From CAYLZO01 sp964387775 (GTDB taxonomy: Bacteria; Chloroflexota; Anaerolineae; JAAYZQ01), in NCBI GenBank assembly GCA_964387775.1, contig CAYLZO010000013.1, positions 1 through 42,324 of the forward strand: 42,324 nucleotides of DNA, written 5' to 3'. Positions 29,964 through 39,792 of this stretch are shown here, in pieces. The notes under the pieces are model-generated. The model searched no databases, was not told where the DNA came from, and saw nothing but the letters and a program-made list of their open reading frames with translations. Both the position numbers and the translations under genes were made by a program. Positions within the stretch are counted from its first letter, which is position 1; every line of letters begins with the position of its first letter.

Positions 29964-31882
29964 AGACCGAGAGGCTAGGTTTTTTTCGCTCCATTCGAGG
30001 GCAGTTGTTGGTGTTCTTTTTGGCCGTGGCGTTGGTGCCCTTGCTGATCACCGGTCTGTGGCTCTACAACCAGGCCAATGACGCGCTGCGGGAAGAGGCG
30101 ATCAACAAGCTCCTCGTCGTGCGCGACACCAAGGCCCAGCAGGTCGAGGACTATTTGGAGCAGGGCCGGGTGGACGTCAACAGCTATGCCCGGGACAAGT
30201 TCACCGTGGCGATGATGCGCCGCTTCAGCGACGCGGTAATGAGCCTGGTGCGCCTCCGCGATGTCGAGCCGGTCGAGGCCATGGCCGAATTCCGGGCTCA
30301 GTATCTGGGCCAGCCCGAGGTCGAGATGGGCGATCCGGGCGTCACCTACAGCGTCGTGCATGGCCGCTACCACACCGAGATGCAGAGCACGATTGAAACC
30401 TGGGGCGTCGAGGACATTCTCCTGGTAGAGCCCTCGGGTACGGTGGTGTACAGTGTCAAGAAGGACCCCAAATTTGGCAGCAATCTGCGCGCCGAGCCCT
30501 ACGCAGGCACCGGCCTCCAGCGGGCCTTTGAGGCAGCCGTGACCAGCACAAGCCCTGATTCTGTCGTCCTGTCTGACGTTTCTTTCTACGGACCGTCGGC
30601 CGATGCGGGGCTCTTTGTGGCGTCACCTGTCATGGAGCACGTCGGGACTGAAGAGGTCAAAGTGACCGGCGTCGTCGTCTTTCAACTGCCCCTGGCGCGC
30701 ATCAACAAGGTCATGCACACGCAGGCTGGCCTGGGCGAGACCGGCGACACCTACCTGGTGGGCAACGATGGGCTGATGCGCTCCGAAGCCCTCCTGGCCG
30801 CCGAGAGCACGCTGCTCCGCCAGGAGGTAGCGACCGACGCCGTGGAGCAGGCTCTGGCCGGCGAGAGTGGCGTCAAACTGGAGGCCGACTATCGCGGCGA
30901 GCCGGTGCTGGCTGCCTACAAGCCGCTGGACGTCCCGGACGTGGAGTGGGCCGTCGTGTCCCAGATCGACCAGGACGAAGCCTTTGCCCTGAGCCGCCAG
31001 GTTTTGACCATGACGCTGATTGCCATGGGACTGGCGACGGTGGTCGTGGCGGCGGTGGCTTTTGTCATCTCCCGGCGCATGATCGGGCCGCTGACCGAGA
31101 TGACGCGGGTGGCCCGCAACGTCGCCAGCGTCGAGCTGCCCGAGACGTCGGAGGCGATGTTGTCGGCCCGGGGCAGCCTGGCCAGCAGTCTGGCCATCCC
31201 GCCAGACGCCGTAGACGTGCGGGCCAGGAACGAGGTTGGCCACCTGGCCCGGTCCTTCGTCCAGATGACCGACAAGCTGCGTCGCCTGCTCGACCAGTTG
31301 GTCGGCGAGGAAGAGTTGCGCCAGGCCAAAGAGACGGCCGAGGCGGCCAGCCGGGCCATGGAGGCCTCCGCCCGGGTGAGTCACGCCGCGGCCTCGATCC
31401 TGGACCCTGACCAGCTCATGGCCCAGGTGGTCGAGTTGATCCGCGAACACTTTGGCCTCTACTACGTCGGCCTCTTTTTGGTGGACGAAGCGGGCGAGTG
31501 GGCCGTTCTGCGGGCGGGCACCGGCGTGGCCGGACAAGCCATGCTCTCGCGCGGCCACCGCATCCGGGTGGGTCAGGGCATGGTCGGCTGGAGCGTGGCC
31601 CAGGATCAGGCACGCGTGGCCCTCCAGGCCGAAGCCGACGCCATGCGCCTCTCCCCCGGCGAGCTGCCCGACACCCAGTCCGAGGCCGCTCTGCCGCTTC
31701 GCACGCGGGAGGCGGTCGTCGGGGCGCTGACCGTGCAGAGCACCGAACCGGACGCCTTTGACGAGCGCATGCTCTCCGCGTTACAGGTCATGGCCGACCA
31801 GGTGGCCGTGGCCCTCGACAACGCCCGCCTCTACGTCGAAAGCCAGGAGGCGCTGGAGGCGGTGCGCCGGGCCTACGGCTAG
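29960..31882 (+). CDS. Cache-HAMP-GAF sensor, 5' part of a gene split by an amber codon (sensor C)
   Basis: Residues 1-640: TM1 (about 12-36), a long extracellular Cache region, TM2 (350-372), a HAMP with an extra segment of roughly 25 residues (SVELPETSEAMLSARGSLAS), a short helical linker, and GAF1 (about 470-630). The frame meets TAG at 31880-31882 right after RRAYG. In sensors D and E the same place reads RRAYGEL, with a GAG codon, so a single G-to-T change explains the stop. The frame stays open beyond (see the next entry). The product may be a truncated sensor lacking the tail, or a pseudogene, or a sequence error. Confidence 0.8.
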   Translation: MKTERLGFFRSIRGQLLVFFLAVALVPLLITGLWLYNQANDALREEAINKLLVVRDTKAQQVEDYLEQGRVDVNSYARDKFTVAMMRRFSDAVMSLVRLRDVEPVEAMAEFRAQYLGQPEVEMGDPGVTYSVVHGRYHTEMQSTIETWGVEDILLVEPSGTVVYSVKKDPKFGSNLRAEPYAGTGLQRAFEAAVTSTSPDSVVLSDVSFYGPSADAGLFVASPVMEHVGTEEVKVTGVVVFQLPLARINKVMHTQAGLGETGDTYLVGNDGLMRSEALLAAESTLLRQEVATDAVEQALAGESGVKLEADYRGEPVLAAYKPLDVPDVEWAVVSQIDQDEAFALSRQVLTMTLIAMGLATVVVAAVAFVISRRMIGPLTEMTRVARNVASVELPETSEAMLSARGSLASSLAIPPDAVDVRARNEVGHLARSFVQMTDKLRRLLDQLVGEEELRQAKETAEAASRAMEASARVSHAAASILDPDQLMAQVVELIREHFGLYYVGLFLVDEAGEWAVLRAGTGVAGQAMLSRGHRIRVGQGMVGWSVAQDQARVALQAEADAMRLSPGELPDTQSEAALPLRTREAVVGALTVQSTEPDAFDERMLSALQVMADQVAVALDNARLYVESQEALEAVRRAYG

Positions 31883-32410
31883 TTGAGCCGCGAGGCATGG
31901 GCCGAACTGCTCCGCACCCAGGCCGGCCTGGGATTCATCCGGACCCGGCGGGGGGTGGCACCCGTGGGCGATGTCCGTCGGTCCGAAGGGGAGCGGGCAC
32001 TCCAGAGCGGCGAGTCGATCCGCGATGGCGATGGGCGGGGCGCCGTGGCGGTTCCCCTCAAGGTGGGCGATTCGGTCATCGGCGTGGTGGATGCCCGCCG
32101 CGAGGGCGAGGCGGCCTGGTCGCCCGAAGACGTGGCCCTGGTCGAGTCGCTGGCCGAGCAACTAGCCCTGGCCCTGGAAAGCGCGCGCCTCTACCAAGAC
32201 ACCCAACGCCGCGCTGCCCGCGAGCAACTCTTGGGCGAGGTCACAGCCCGCATGCGCGAGACGCTGGACGTGCAAAGTGTGCTCGAAACGGCCGCGGACG
32301 AACTCTATCAAGCCCTGGGCTTGGACAAGGTGGTGATTCGCTTGACTGCAAAAGAAAGCAATAACTACGAATCACCCGTGATGGCCAAAGGACAACGAAC
32401 GCATGGATGA
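31883..32410 (+). pseudogene. 3' part of split sensor C (partial GAF and tail)
   Basis: In frame with the upstream part and directly after its TAG. It reads LSREAWAELLRTQAGLGFIR, then a shortened GAF-like segment (AVAVPLKVGDSVIGV), LALALESARLYQDTQRRAARE and the shared tail ending ALGLDKVVIRL. These are the C-terminal parts expected of an 816-residue intact sensor. A TTG at 31883 could start it, but no ribosome site is visible, so separate translation is doubtful. The stop overlaps sensor D's start by eight bases. Confidence 0.75.
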
Positions 32411-34139
32411 CAAAGAGAACAATCGGGCAGCTGCGCCCCAAGGCCGCACCGGTCTGGGCGTGGTACGCACGTGGCAGCAGCAGTTGGCTCAAGGCGTCCT
32501 TCGAACCCTGGTCATCCTTGGGCCGCTGGCCGCCGCTGCGGGCAGCTACTACGATTACTCGCGTGGGGAGATGTGGACGATTCCCGTCTACTGGGCAACC
32601 TATGGGGTCTTGCTTGTCATCACGTTCTGGAAGCGAGTGCCATACACCGTGCAAGCAAGAACGATCATGGCCCTGATGTACGGGCTGGCGCTGCTCGACT
32701 TTCCGGCGGATGGGCGAGGTGGCAGTGGCCGATTGTTCTTGTTGATCCTGCCCTTCATGGCGGGCCTGTTCTTTGGAACCCGGGAGAGCATCGTGGCGCT
32801 GGCCATTGCCATGTTAACGATGATTGGCTATGGCTGGGCGTTTTCCACAGGCTTGATCGTGGCAGCGCAAGAAGTCGACTCGGCAGATCCGATTGGATGG
32901 CTAAGTAACACGTTGGTCCTGCTCATGCTGAGCGGCTTTGTCGTAGTAGGCCACAACTACCTCGTTCCACGACTTCTCGCCGCGCTGAACCAGAGCCGAG
33001 GGCTGACCCAAACCCTGGAGGAAGAGCGATCCAAGTTGGAATCGCAGGTTTCGGAGAGGACGACGGTTCTGGAACGGCGCACGCGTTACCTGGAAGCCAC
33101 AGCCGACATCGCTCGCGAAGCCTCCTCGGAGCTGGACCTGGAGGCTCTGCTGCCCCGGGTCGTGGGCCTCATTGCCGACCGCTTTGAGTTTTTCCGCCTG
33201 GGTATCCTTCTCCTCGACTCCAACGAGGAGTGGGCCATTTTGCGAGCAGCGTCAGGCGGCGGGGGGCAGCGGCTGGTGGACCGGGGTTTCCGGGTCCGGG
33301 TAGAGAGTGAAAGCATCGTGGCCCACGTCATGCGGTCGGGACAGCCCTACATCGCGCCGGACGTGCGCCGAGATCCCTTATACCTGGAGGCCGAGGACGT
33401 GGCCGACACGCGATCGGAAATGACGCTGCCGCTGCGCGCTCGGGGCCGGGTCCTTGGCGCCTTGACCGTCCAAAGCCCGCAGCTAGATGCCTTTGGCGAC
33501 GACGATGTGGCGGTGATGCAGACCTTGGCCGACCAGGTGGCGTTGGCTATCAGCAATGCCCAACTCTTCCAACAAGCGCAGGAGGCGCTGGAGGCCGAGC
33601 GACGGGCCTACGGCGAGTTGAGCCTCGAGGCCTGGCGGGAACTCGTCCGCGCCCGACCCGACGTGGCGGTGCTCCGGGACGAGCGGGGGATTTCACCCTT
33701 GAGCGGCTGGCTCGATCCAGAGGTCGAGCAGGCGCTGGAAACGGGCCGTTCCGCCACAAGTGGGGATGGGGCGAGGAATCTGGCCGTGCCCATCCGGGTG
33801 CGTGGTCACGTCGTCGGCGTCATCGACGCCCACCTGCCGGAAGGCTCGGAGGGGTGGGCGCCGGAGCAGATCGCCTTGATCGAGACCATAACCGAGCGAT
33901 TGGCCAATGCCCTGGAGAGCGCCCGGCTCTATCAGGACACCCAGCAGCGTGCTGCCCGTGAGGAGCTCCTGAGCACGGTCACGGCCCGCATGCGCGAGAC
34001 GCTGGACCTGGATACCGTACTGCAGACCGCCATCCGCGAGATCGGCGATGCCTTGGGCATTGCCGAAGTAGAAGTGCGGCTGGGGCCTGCGGAAACCAAT
34101 GGAGATGGCCACAAGGGCAGTGGGGAGGTCGGCCCATGA
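32403..34139 (+). CDS. Multi-TM GAF sensor without output domain (sensor D)
   Basis: A 578-residue protein with about five or six TM helices (30-190), no extracellular Cache, a coiled coil (LEEERSKLESQVSERTTVLERR), GAF1 (about 240-385), a shortened GAF-like segment (395-505) and the shared tail VTARMRETLDLDTVLQTA. Inside GAF1 the segment PYIAPDVRRDPLY is closer to generic GAFs than its neighbours are. The TM region is of lower GC and less Ala-rich than that of sensor B and not obviously homologous, so sensors B and D may have acquired their membrane parts separately. AAAGGA lies upstream of ATG 32403. Its stop overlaps the next start (ATGA). Confidence 0.82.
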   Translation: MDDKENNRAAAPQGRTGLGVVRTWQQQLAQGVLRTLVILGPLAAAAGSYYDYSRGEMWTIPVYWATYGVLLVITFWKRVPYTVQARTIMALMYGLALLDFPADGRGGSGRLFLLILPFMAGLFFGTRESIVALAIAMLTMIGYGWAFSTGLIVAAQEVDSADPIGWLSNTLVLLMLSGFVVVGHNYLVPRLLAALNQSRGLTQTLEEERSKLESQVSERTTVLERRTRYLEATADIAREASSELDLEALLPRVVGLIADRFEFFRLGILLLDSNEEWAILRAASGGGGQRLVDRGFRVRVESESIVAHVMRSGQPYIAPDVRRDPLYLEAEDVADTRSEMTLPLRARGRVLGALTVQSPQLDAFGDDDVAVMQTLADQVALAISNAQLFQQAQEALEAERRAYGELSLEAWRELVRARPDVAVLRDERGISPLSGWLDPEVEQALETGRSATSGDGARNLAVPIRVRGHVVGVIDAHLPEGSEGWAPEQIALIETITERLANALESARLYQDTQQRAAREELLSTVTARMRETLDLDTVLQTAIREIGDALGIAEVEVRLGPAETNGDGHKGSGEVGP

Positions 34140-37000
34140 ATTGGCTCTTGACGAATGAAGTATTGCAATATGCGGCCTGGTTCCTGGCCCTGTTGGAGTT
34201 GGTCCTGGCACTCTATATTTTGCTGCTCAATGCTTGGCACACGGCCAATCGCCATTTGAGTGGCTTACTCTTCCTCTTTGCCGTCAACAACCTGGCGCTG
34301 GGCATGCAGATTGGGGCGGCGGATGCCGCCCAGGCGGCGCTGCCCACCCTGCTGCTGGCCGCCACGTCGCCCATGATCCAGACCGGTTTGTTCCTCGTTG
34401 CCCTCGTGCTGCTCAAGCCCGGATGGTTGTTCCGCTCGGTGCCGGGCAGTGAGCAGACGCGCCGCCGGCCGCTGCTGTGGCTCTTGTATGGCTTGCTGCT
34501 TCTCCCGCCTGTGCTAACGGCGATAGACGCTATCTGGCAGACCGGCCTATGGTACACGGGCCTGTCAGAGGGGTACGAGGGTGGTTTCCTGGCCATGACT
34601 GGCTATGCCGATGGGCTTCTTCTGTCCCTGCCGCTCCGGGTGGTCCTGATCTTTGCCGTGCCCTTCCTCACCCTGGCGCCCCTGGCCTACGTGGCCTTTT
34701 GGGACAAGGCGGCGACGCGCCTGATCCGCCTGCTGGCCCGGACATTGCTCGGAGCGCAGATTCTGGCCATTGCCATTCAGATGGGATTGAGAAGTCTGGT
34801 GCCCGCACCGACGACGACGCTGCTGGCCGGCGCGCTCTTTGTCCTGGTTTATGCCTACGCGGCCTTTCGCCAGATGGTCTCCGAGCGACGCGTGCAGCGG
34901 GGACGCTTGCAGGCCCGGCTGACGGCCCTGATCTTGGCCGTTACCGTCCCCCTTCTGGTGGCCGTGGTGGCCTTTGTCAGCCTCCAGGCCGGAGACGTGA
35001 TCGAAAGAAGCGCCGACGAGCAACTGGCGGCGACCAACCGTGCCCTGGCTGCCAACGTGGACGTCTGGCTGGACCTCAACAGCCAGGCGCTGGCCCAGCT
35101 CGTCTCCCTGCCCGACGTCGTCAGCATGGACCCCGAGCGACAAAAGCCAATCCTGGAAGCGATGGCCGAGGCCCATCCCCACATGTACCTGGTCAGCGTC
35201 ACGGATATGAAGGGCATCAACGTGGCCCGCAGCGACGATGCGGAGAACAAAGACTATCACGATCGCCTGTGGCACATCGGCGCCCGGAACGGCGTGCCCG
35301 TTACCTACCAGACCCTGGTGGGCCGCACCAGCGGCGAGCCGGCCCTGGTGGTGTCGATGCCCATCCGCCGCACCCTGGGCACCATCGTGGGCGTGGGCAT
35401 GTTTGCCAGCGACCTGGACGACATCAGCGAAGAGGTGTGGGCCAGCGACGTCGGCGAGACCGGCTTTGCCTACGTCGTCGATGGGCTGAATCAGGTGGTG
35501 GCCCATCCCGTGGCCGAATATGCGGCCGAACTGCGCGATCTCGACTATTATCCGCCCGTTTTCCAGCTCCGCTCGGGCGTGGAGGGCGCCCTGACTTTTA
35601 ACGACGAGGAGGGGCGGACGTGGCGCGCCCACGTGAGCGAATTGGAAAACGGCTGGGGCGTGGTCGTGCAGCAGGAGGAATCGGAGCTGCTCAGCACGCT
35701 GCGAACCGTGCGCACCATCTCCTGGATCGTCGTCGTGGGCGGCAGCCTCCTGCTGGTCGGATTGATGGCCCTGGTCGTGCGCCAGATCGCCCAGCCCATC
35801 GGCACGCTCACCGAGACGGCGACGGCCATCGCCGGCGGCGACCTCAGCCGCGTAGCCCCGGTGGAGAGCGAGGACGAGGTCGGGATGCTGGCCCGCGCCT
35901 TTAACAGCATGACCGAGCAGTTGCGCGGCCTCATCGCCGGGCTGGAGCAGGAGGTGGCCGACCGGACCCAGGACCTGGAACAGCGGTCGCGATACCTGGA
36001 GGCCACGGCCGAGGTGGGCCAGGCCGCGGCTTCCATCCTGGAGCCCGACGATCTCATCCGCCAGGCGGTGGACCTCATCCTGGAGCGTTTTGGGCTCTAT
36101 TACGTCGGGCTGTTCCTGGTGGACGAGGCGGGCGAGTGGGCCGAATTGCAGGCAGGCACCGGCGAGGCGGGCCGGGCAATGCTGGCCCGGGGGCACCGCA
36201 TCCGGCTGGGGGTGGGCATGATCGGTTGGAGCGTGGCCCACGGGGAGGCTCGCGTCGCCGGCGAGGCGGGCGCCGACGCCGTGCGGCTGGCCACGCCCGA
36301 GCTGCCCGATACCCGCTCGGAGGCGGCCCTGCCCTTGCGCTCGCGCGGCCGCGTCTTGGGGGCGTTGTCGGTGCAGCACACCCGGCCTGGCGCCTTTGAC
36401 CCCGACACCATGGCCGTGTTGCAGACGATGGCCGACCAGGTGGCCGTCGCCCTGGACAACGCCCACCTCTTTGCCGAGAGCCAGGAGGCCCTCGAAGCCG
36501 AGCGCCGGGCCTATGGCGAGTTGACGCGTGAGGCCTGGGAGAACGTCTTGCAGGCCCGGCCCGAACTGGGCTACCGCTACGCCGGTCGCCGCCTTGAACG
36601 GGCCAGGGGGGAATGGCGGCCCGAGATGCGCCAGGCGGAGCAGCGGGGTCAGGTTGTGCAGGGCAACGGTGGCGCGACCCTCTCCATACCCATCAAGGTG
36701 CGGGAGCAGGTGGTCGGCGCCCTTGGCTTCCGCAAAGACTCGCCCGGAGAGGCGTGGACGGCGGAGGAGCGGGAACTGCTCGTCGCCTTTGTCGCCCGCC
36801 TGGAGGTGGCGCTGGAGAGCGCCCGTCTCTACGAGGACACCCAGCGTCGCGCTGCCCGCGAGCGGTTGATGGGCGAGATCACGGGCCGGATGCGCGAGTC
36901 CTTGGACGTGGACACGGTGCTGCAAACCGCCGTGCGCGAGATGCGCGACGCGCTGCGGCTCGCCGAGGTGAAAGTCCAGTTGGAGGTTGATGAGACGTGA
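34136..37000 (+). CDS. 7TM-Cache-HAMP-GAF sensor without output domain (sensor E)
   Basis: A 954-residue protein combining about seven TM helices (10-245), a further TM (262-285), an extracellular Cache domain (about 290-525, with DRLWHIGARNGVPVTYQ), TM (528-552), HAMP (to 605), coiled coil, GAF1 (about 630-785), shortened GAF-like segment (790-890) and the shared tail ending LAEVKVQLEVDET. It therefore has two membrane sensory modules in tandem. RLWHIGA loosely recalls the amino-acid-binding motif of dCache receptors, but the spacing of the Tyr is not right and I do not claim ligand identity. No kinase or cyclase domain. Stop overlaps the next gene region at 36997-37000. Confidence 0.85.
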   Translation: MNWLLTNEVLQYAAWFLALLELVLALYILLLNAWHTANRHLSGLLFLFAVNNLALGMQIGAADAAQAALPTLLLAATSPMIQTGLFLVALVLLKPGWLFRSVPGSEQTRRRPLLWLLYGLLLLPPVLTAIDAIWQTGLWYTGLSEGYEGGFLAMTGYADGLLLSLPLRVVLIFAVPFLTLAPLAYVAFWDKAATRLIRLLARTLLGAQILAIAIQMGLRSLVPAPTTTLLAGALFVLVYAYAAFRQMVSERRVQRGRLQARLTALILAVTVPLLVAVVAFVSLQAGDVIERSADEQLAATNRALAANVDVWLDLNSQALAQLVSLPDVVSMDPERQKPILEAMAEAHPHMYLVSVTDMKGINVARSDDAENKDYHDRLWHIGARNGVPVTYQTLVGRTSGEPALVVSMPIRRTLGTIVGVGMFASDLDDISEEVWASDVGETGFAYVVDGLNQVVAHPVAEYAAELRDLDYYPPVFQLRSGVEGALTFNDEEGRTWRAHVSELENGWGVVVQQEESELLSTLRTVRTISWIVVVGGSLLLVGLMALVVRQIAQPIGTLTETATAIAGGDLSRVAPVESEDEVGMLARAFNSMTEQLRGLIAGLEQEVADRTQDLEQRSRYLEATAEVGQAAASILEPDDLIRQAVDLILERFGLYYVGLFLVDEAGEWAELQAGTGEAGRAMLARGHRIRLGVGMIGWSVAHGEARVAGEAGADAVRLATPELPDTRSEAALPLRSRGRVLGALSVQHTRPGAFDPDTMAVLQTMADQVAVALDNAHLFAESQEALEAERRAYGELTREAWENVLQARPELGYRYAGRRLERARGEWRPEMRQAEQRGQVVQGNGGATLSIPIKVREQVVGALGFRKDSPGEAWTAEERELLVAFVARLEVALESARLYEDTQRRAARERLMGEITGRMRESLDVDTVLQTAVREMRDALRLAEVKVQLEVDET

Positions 37001-37029
37001 GGACGGAAGAAGGCAATCGGGAGGCCGCC

Positions 37030-39792
37030 ATGCCTGAGCAAAGACCAGAGACCGGCTCACCCCACCGGCTGGAGCAAGAGGGTCGGTCGGTGGAAGCCCC
37101 GCGGCGCGAACTCACGCCGGAGGAGCGCCAGATCACGCTCCAGTGGGTGGCCGGCATCGGCGCCCTGGGCGCCTTTGGCGCCGCGGCCTTTAACCTCTGG
37201 TTCTTTTCCCAGACCGGGGCCTGGCAGATGTTGTTTGCGGCCGTGGGTGAATTCCTGGCCGTGGCTTGCTTGCTCCCGGCCTGGTATTTGTCCCATCGCG
37301 GGCGGTACGATCTGGCCGGTTTCTTGACGTTGGTTGCCGCGTTCCTGGCTTTCGGCATGCCTGAACTCGTCCACGGCGGCGTGACGCTCTTTCTCACGCC
37401 GGGTGGGGTCCTCCTGTTGTTCCTCGTCGGGGTGCTGGTTCTGCCGGGTAGGCGCTGGGTCTGGCTGGCGTCTTGTGGGCTGTTCGGCGCTTTTATCTGG
37501 CTGGTGAGTGTTTTTGAGCCGCTGCCCCGCTATGACCTGGAGCAATTGGGCGCCATCTCGGACGTGTTTGCCCTCACCCTCGTCGTCTTTCTCCTCTTTG
37601 CGGGGGTCTGGTCGATCTTTCGGGCGTATCGCCGCATCCTGGCCATCCGCGTCCGCTTGACGGTGAGTTTCGTCGTGGTGACGCTGCTGCCTGTGGCGCT
37701 TATCCTCGCCGCGTTGGCTTTCTTTGGCTTCCGCATGGCCCAGCAACAGACCCTGAGCCGCCTGGATCCGGTGGTTACGCTGAAAGAGGCCGAGATCATC
37801 AATTGGCTCGACAACCTGGTCATCGACCTGGACGTCACCCTCGCGGGGGAAGAAGTTGTGTCGCACCTGAACACCTTGGTCCAGGAAGCTGAGGGCAGCC
37901 AGGCACACCAGGACGCTTCCGAGGCACTCACGGGCCGTCTGCAACAGGTCCTGGAACGGACCGGGCGCTACGAAGAGCTGTCCCTCATCAGCCCGGCGGG
38001 CGAGGTCCTCGTCTCGACCAATCCGGCCCAGGTAGGCACCACCCAGGCCAATCAGCGCTATTTTCGGGAGGGCCTGGCAGACCTCTACGTCCAGCCGCCC
38101 TACTATTCGGCCAGCAACTTGCGGGCTTTTCTCTTTGTCGCCCGACCGGTGCGCGACGAGCAAGGGGCGACCCTGGGTGTGCTGGCCGGCAAAGCCAGCC
38201 TGGAGCGCCTGGATCGGCTCATGGCCGAGCGGACGGGCCTGGGCGCGACCGGGGAGACCTACCTGGTTGGCAAGAACCACACGCTGCTGACCCCCACGCG
38301 CCCCGGCGACGTCAACGTCTATGTGAATTCACCCGGCATTGTGGAGGCGGTGGATCGGGAAGCGAATGGGTCTGGATTCTACGTGAACTACCGGGGCGAG
38401 CCGGTGGTTGGCGCCTATCATTGGTTGCCGGACTTGAGGTTGGGCCTGGTCGCCGAACAGGCCCGGGCCGAGGCGCTTGGCTTTGTCTTTAGGACGCTGG
38501 GGATCATCGCCGCTATCGCCACGGCGGGCATTCTCATCGCCATCGTGGTCTCCTTGTTCGTCACCCGCAGTATCGCCCGGCCGCTGTTGAGCCTGACCGA
38601 GACGACGGCCCAGGTGGCCGGCGGCGACCTGGCGCTGACCGCCCGGGTGGAGCGCGAGGACGAGATCGGGATGCTGGCCCGCACGTTCAACAGCATGACG
38701 GCCCAGCTCCGCAACCTCATCGGCGGCCTGGAGCAGCGGGTGGCCGACCGGACGGCCGAGCTAGAGCAGCGTTCGAGCTACCTGGGGGCTTCGGCCGAGG
38801 TGGGCCGGGCAGCCAGTTCAATCTTGGACCCCGAGGATCTGGCCCGCCAGGTGGTCGAGCTCATTCGCGAGCGTTTCGACCTCTACTACGTGGGGCTCTT
38901 TTTGGTGGACCGGGAGAGGCGTTGGGCCGTGCTGCGGGCCGGGACCGGGGCAGCCGGCCAGGCCATGTTGGCCCGGCGCCACCGGATTCCCGTCGGCGAG
39001 GGCATGGTCGGCTGGAGCGTGGCCAACAACCGGTGGCGCGTGGCGCTGGAGGCTGAAAAAGACACCGTGCGCTTGGTCACCGCCGAGCTGCCCGACACCC
39101 GATCGGAGGCGGCCCTGCCGCTCCGCTCGCGGGGCCGGGTCCTCGGCGCGCTGACGGTCCAGGATCGGCAGCCGGGCGCCTTTGACGAGGAGATGATGCT
39201 CGCCTTGCAGACCATGGCCGACCAGGTGGCGGTGGCCCTGGACAACGCCCGCCTCTTTGCCGAGAGCCAGGAGGCGTTGGAGGCCGAGCGGCGGGCCTAC
39301 GGTGAGATCAGCCGCGAGGCGTGGGCCCGAATGGTCCGCAGCCGGGAGGTCCGTGGCTACCGCTGCGACGAACAGGGCGTGGTCTCGCTCGCAAACGGCA
39401 CAGGCCCGGCTGTCGGCTCAGACGGCGATGGCGCTGCGGTTGTATCGGTGCCGGTCCCGGTGCGCAGCCGGGTTATTGGGACGCTGAACTTTCGCAAGCC
39501 TCAGGAGGGAGAGACCTGGTCCTCCGACGAGGTCGAGTTCCTGAGAGAGATGGGCGAGCAGTTGGGCCTGGCCCTGGAGAGCGCCCGCCTCTACCAGGAT
39601 ACGCAGCGCCGTGCCGCCCGCGAGGAGCTCACCAGCGAGTTGACCGCCCGCATCCGGGAGTCGCTCGATTTGGAGACGGTCTTGCAGACGGCCGTGGCCG
39701 AGATGCGCCAGGCCTTGGACATTGACAAAGTCGAGGTGCGCCTGGGGCGGGGGGGACTAGCCAACGGGGTTGGTGCCCTGGAGGACGAATAA
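37030..39792 (+). CDS. Multi-TM-Cache-HAMP-GAF sensor without output domain (sensor F)
   Basis: A 920-residue protein from ATG 37030, chosen because GGGAGG (37019-37024) lies five bases upstream; GTG 36997, overlapping the previous stop, is an alternative. Layout: about six TM (36-200), TM (208-232), Cache (about 235-485, with RTGLGATGETYLVGKN), TM (490-515), HAMP, coiled coil (LEQRVADRTAELEQR), GAF1 (about 590-745), shortened GAF-like segment (755-850) and the shared tail (LTARIRESLDLETVLQTA). Cache and HAMP parts resemble sensor A, and GAF1 resembles sensors C and E closely even at DNA level, suggesting duplication and N-terminal shuffling. No output domain. The next small ORF begins directly after the stop. 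Confidence 0.85.
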   Translation: MPEQRPETGSPHRLEQEGRSVEAPRRELTPEERQITLQWVAGIGALGAFGAAAFNLWFFSQTGAWQMLFAAVGEFLAVACLLPAWYLSHRGRYDLAGFLTLVAAFLAFGMPELVHGGVTLFLTPGGVLLLFLVGVLVLPGRRWVWLASCGLFGAFIWLVSVFEPLPRYDLEQLGAISDVFALTLVVFLLFAGVWSIFRAYRRILAIRVRLTVSFVVVTLLPVALILAALAFFGFRMAQQQTLSRLDPVVTLKEAEIINWLDNLVIDLDVTLAGEEVVSHLNTLVQEAEGSQAHQDASEALTGRLQQVLERTGRYEELSLISPAGEVLVSTNPAQVGTTQANQRYFREGLADLYVQPPYYSASNLRAFLFVARPVRDEQGATLGVLAGKASLERLDRLMAERTGLGATGETYLVGKNHTLLTPTRPGDVNVYVNSPGIVEAVDREANGSGFYVNYRGEPVVGAYHWLPDLRLGLVAEQARAEALGFVFRTLGIIAAIATAGILIAIVVSLFVTRSIARPLLSLTETTAQVAGGDLALTARVEREDEIGMLARTFNSMTAQLRNLIGGLEQRVADRTAELEQRSSYLGASAEVGRAASSILDPEDLARQVVELIRERFDLYYVGLFLVDRERRWAVLRAGTGAAGQAMLARRHRIPVGEGMVGWSVANNRWRVALEAEKDTVRLVTAELPDTRSEAALPLRSRGRVLGALTVQDRQPGAFDEEMMLALQTMADQVAVALDNARLFAESQEALEAERRAYGEISREAWARMVRSREVRGYRCDEQGVVSLANGTGPAVGSDGDGAAVVSVPVPVRSRVIGTLNFRKPQEGETWSSDEVEFLREMGEQLGLALESARLYQDTQRRAAREELTSELTARIRESLDLETVLQTAVAEMRQALDIDKVEVRLGRGGLANGVGALEDE

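Noticed and set aside
34565..37060. An 831-codon minus-strand frame opposite sensor E
   Set aside because: Antisense to a domain-rich gene; low-complexity, His/Gln/Gly-rich translation without motifs.
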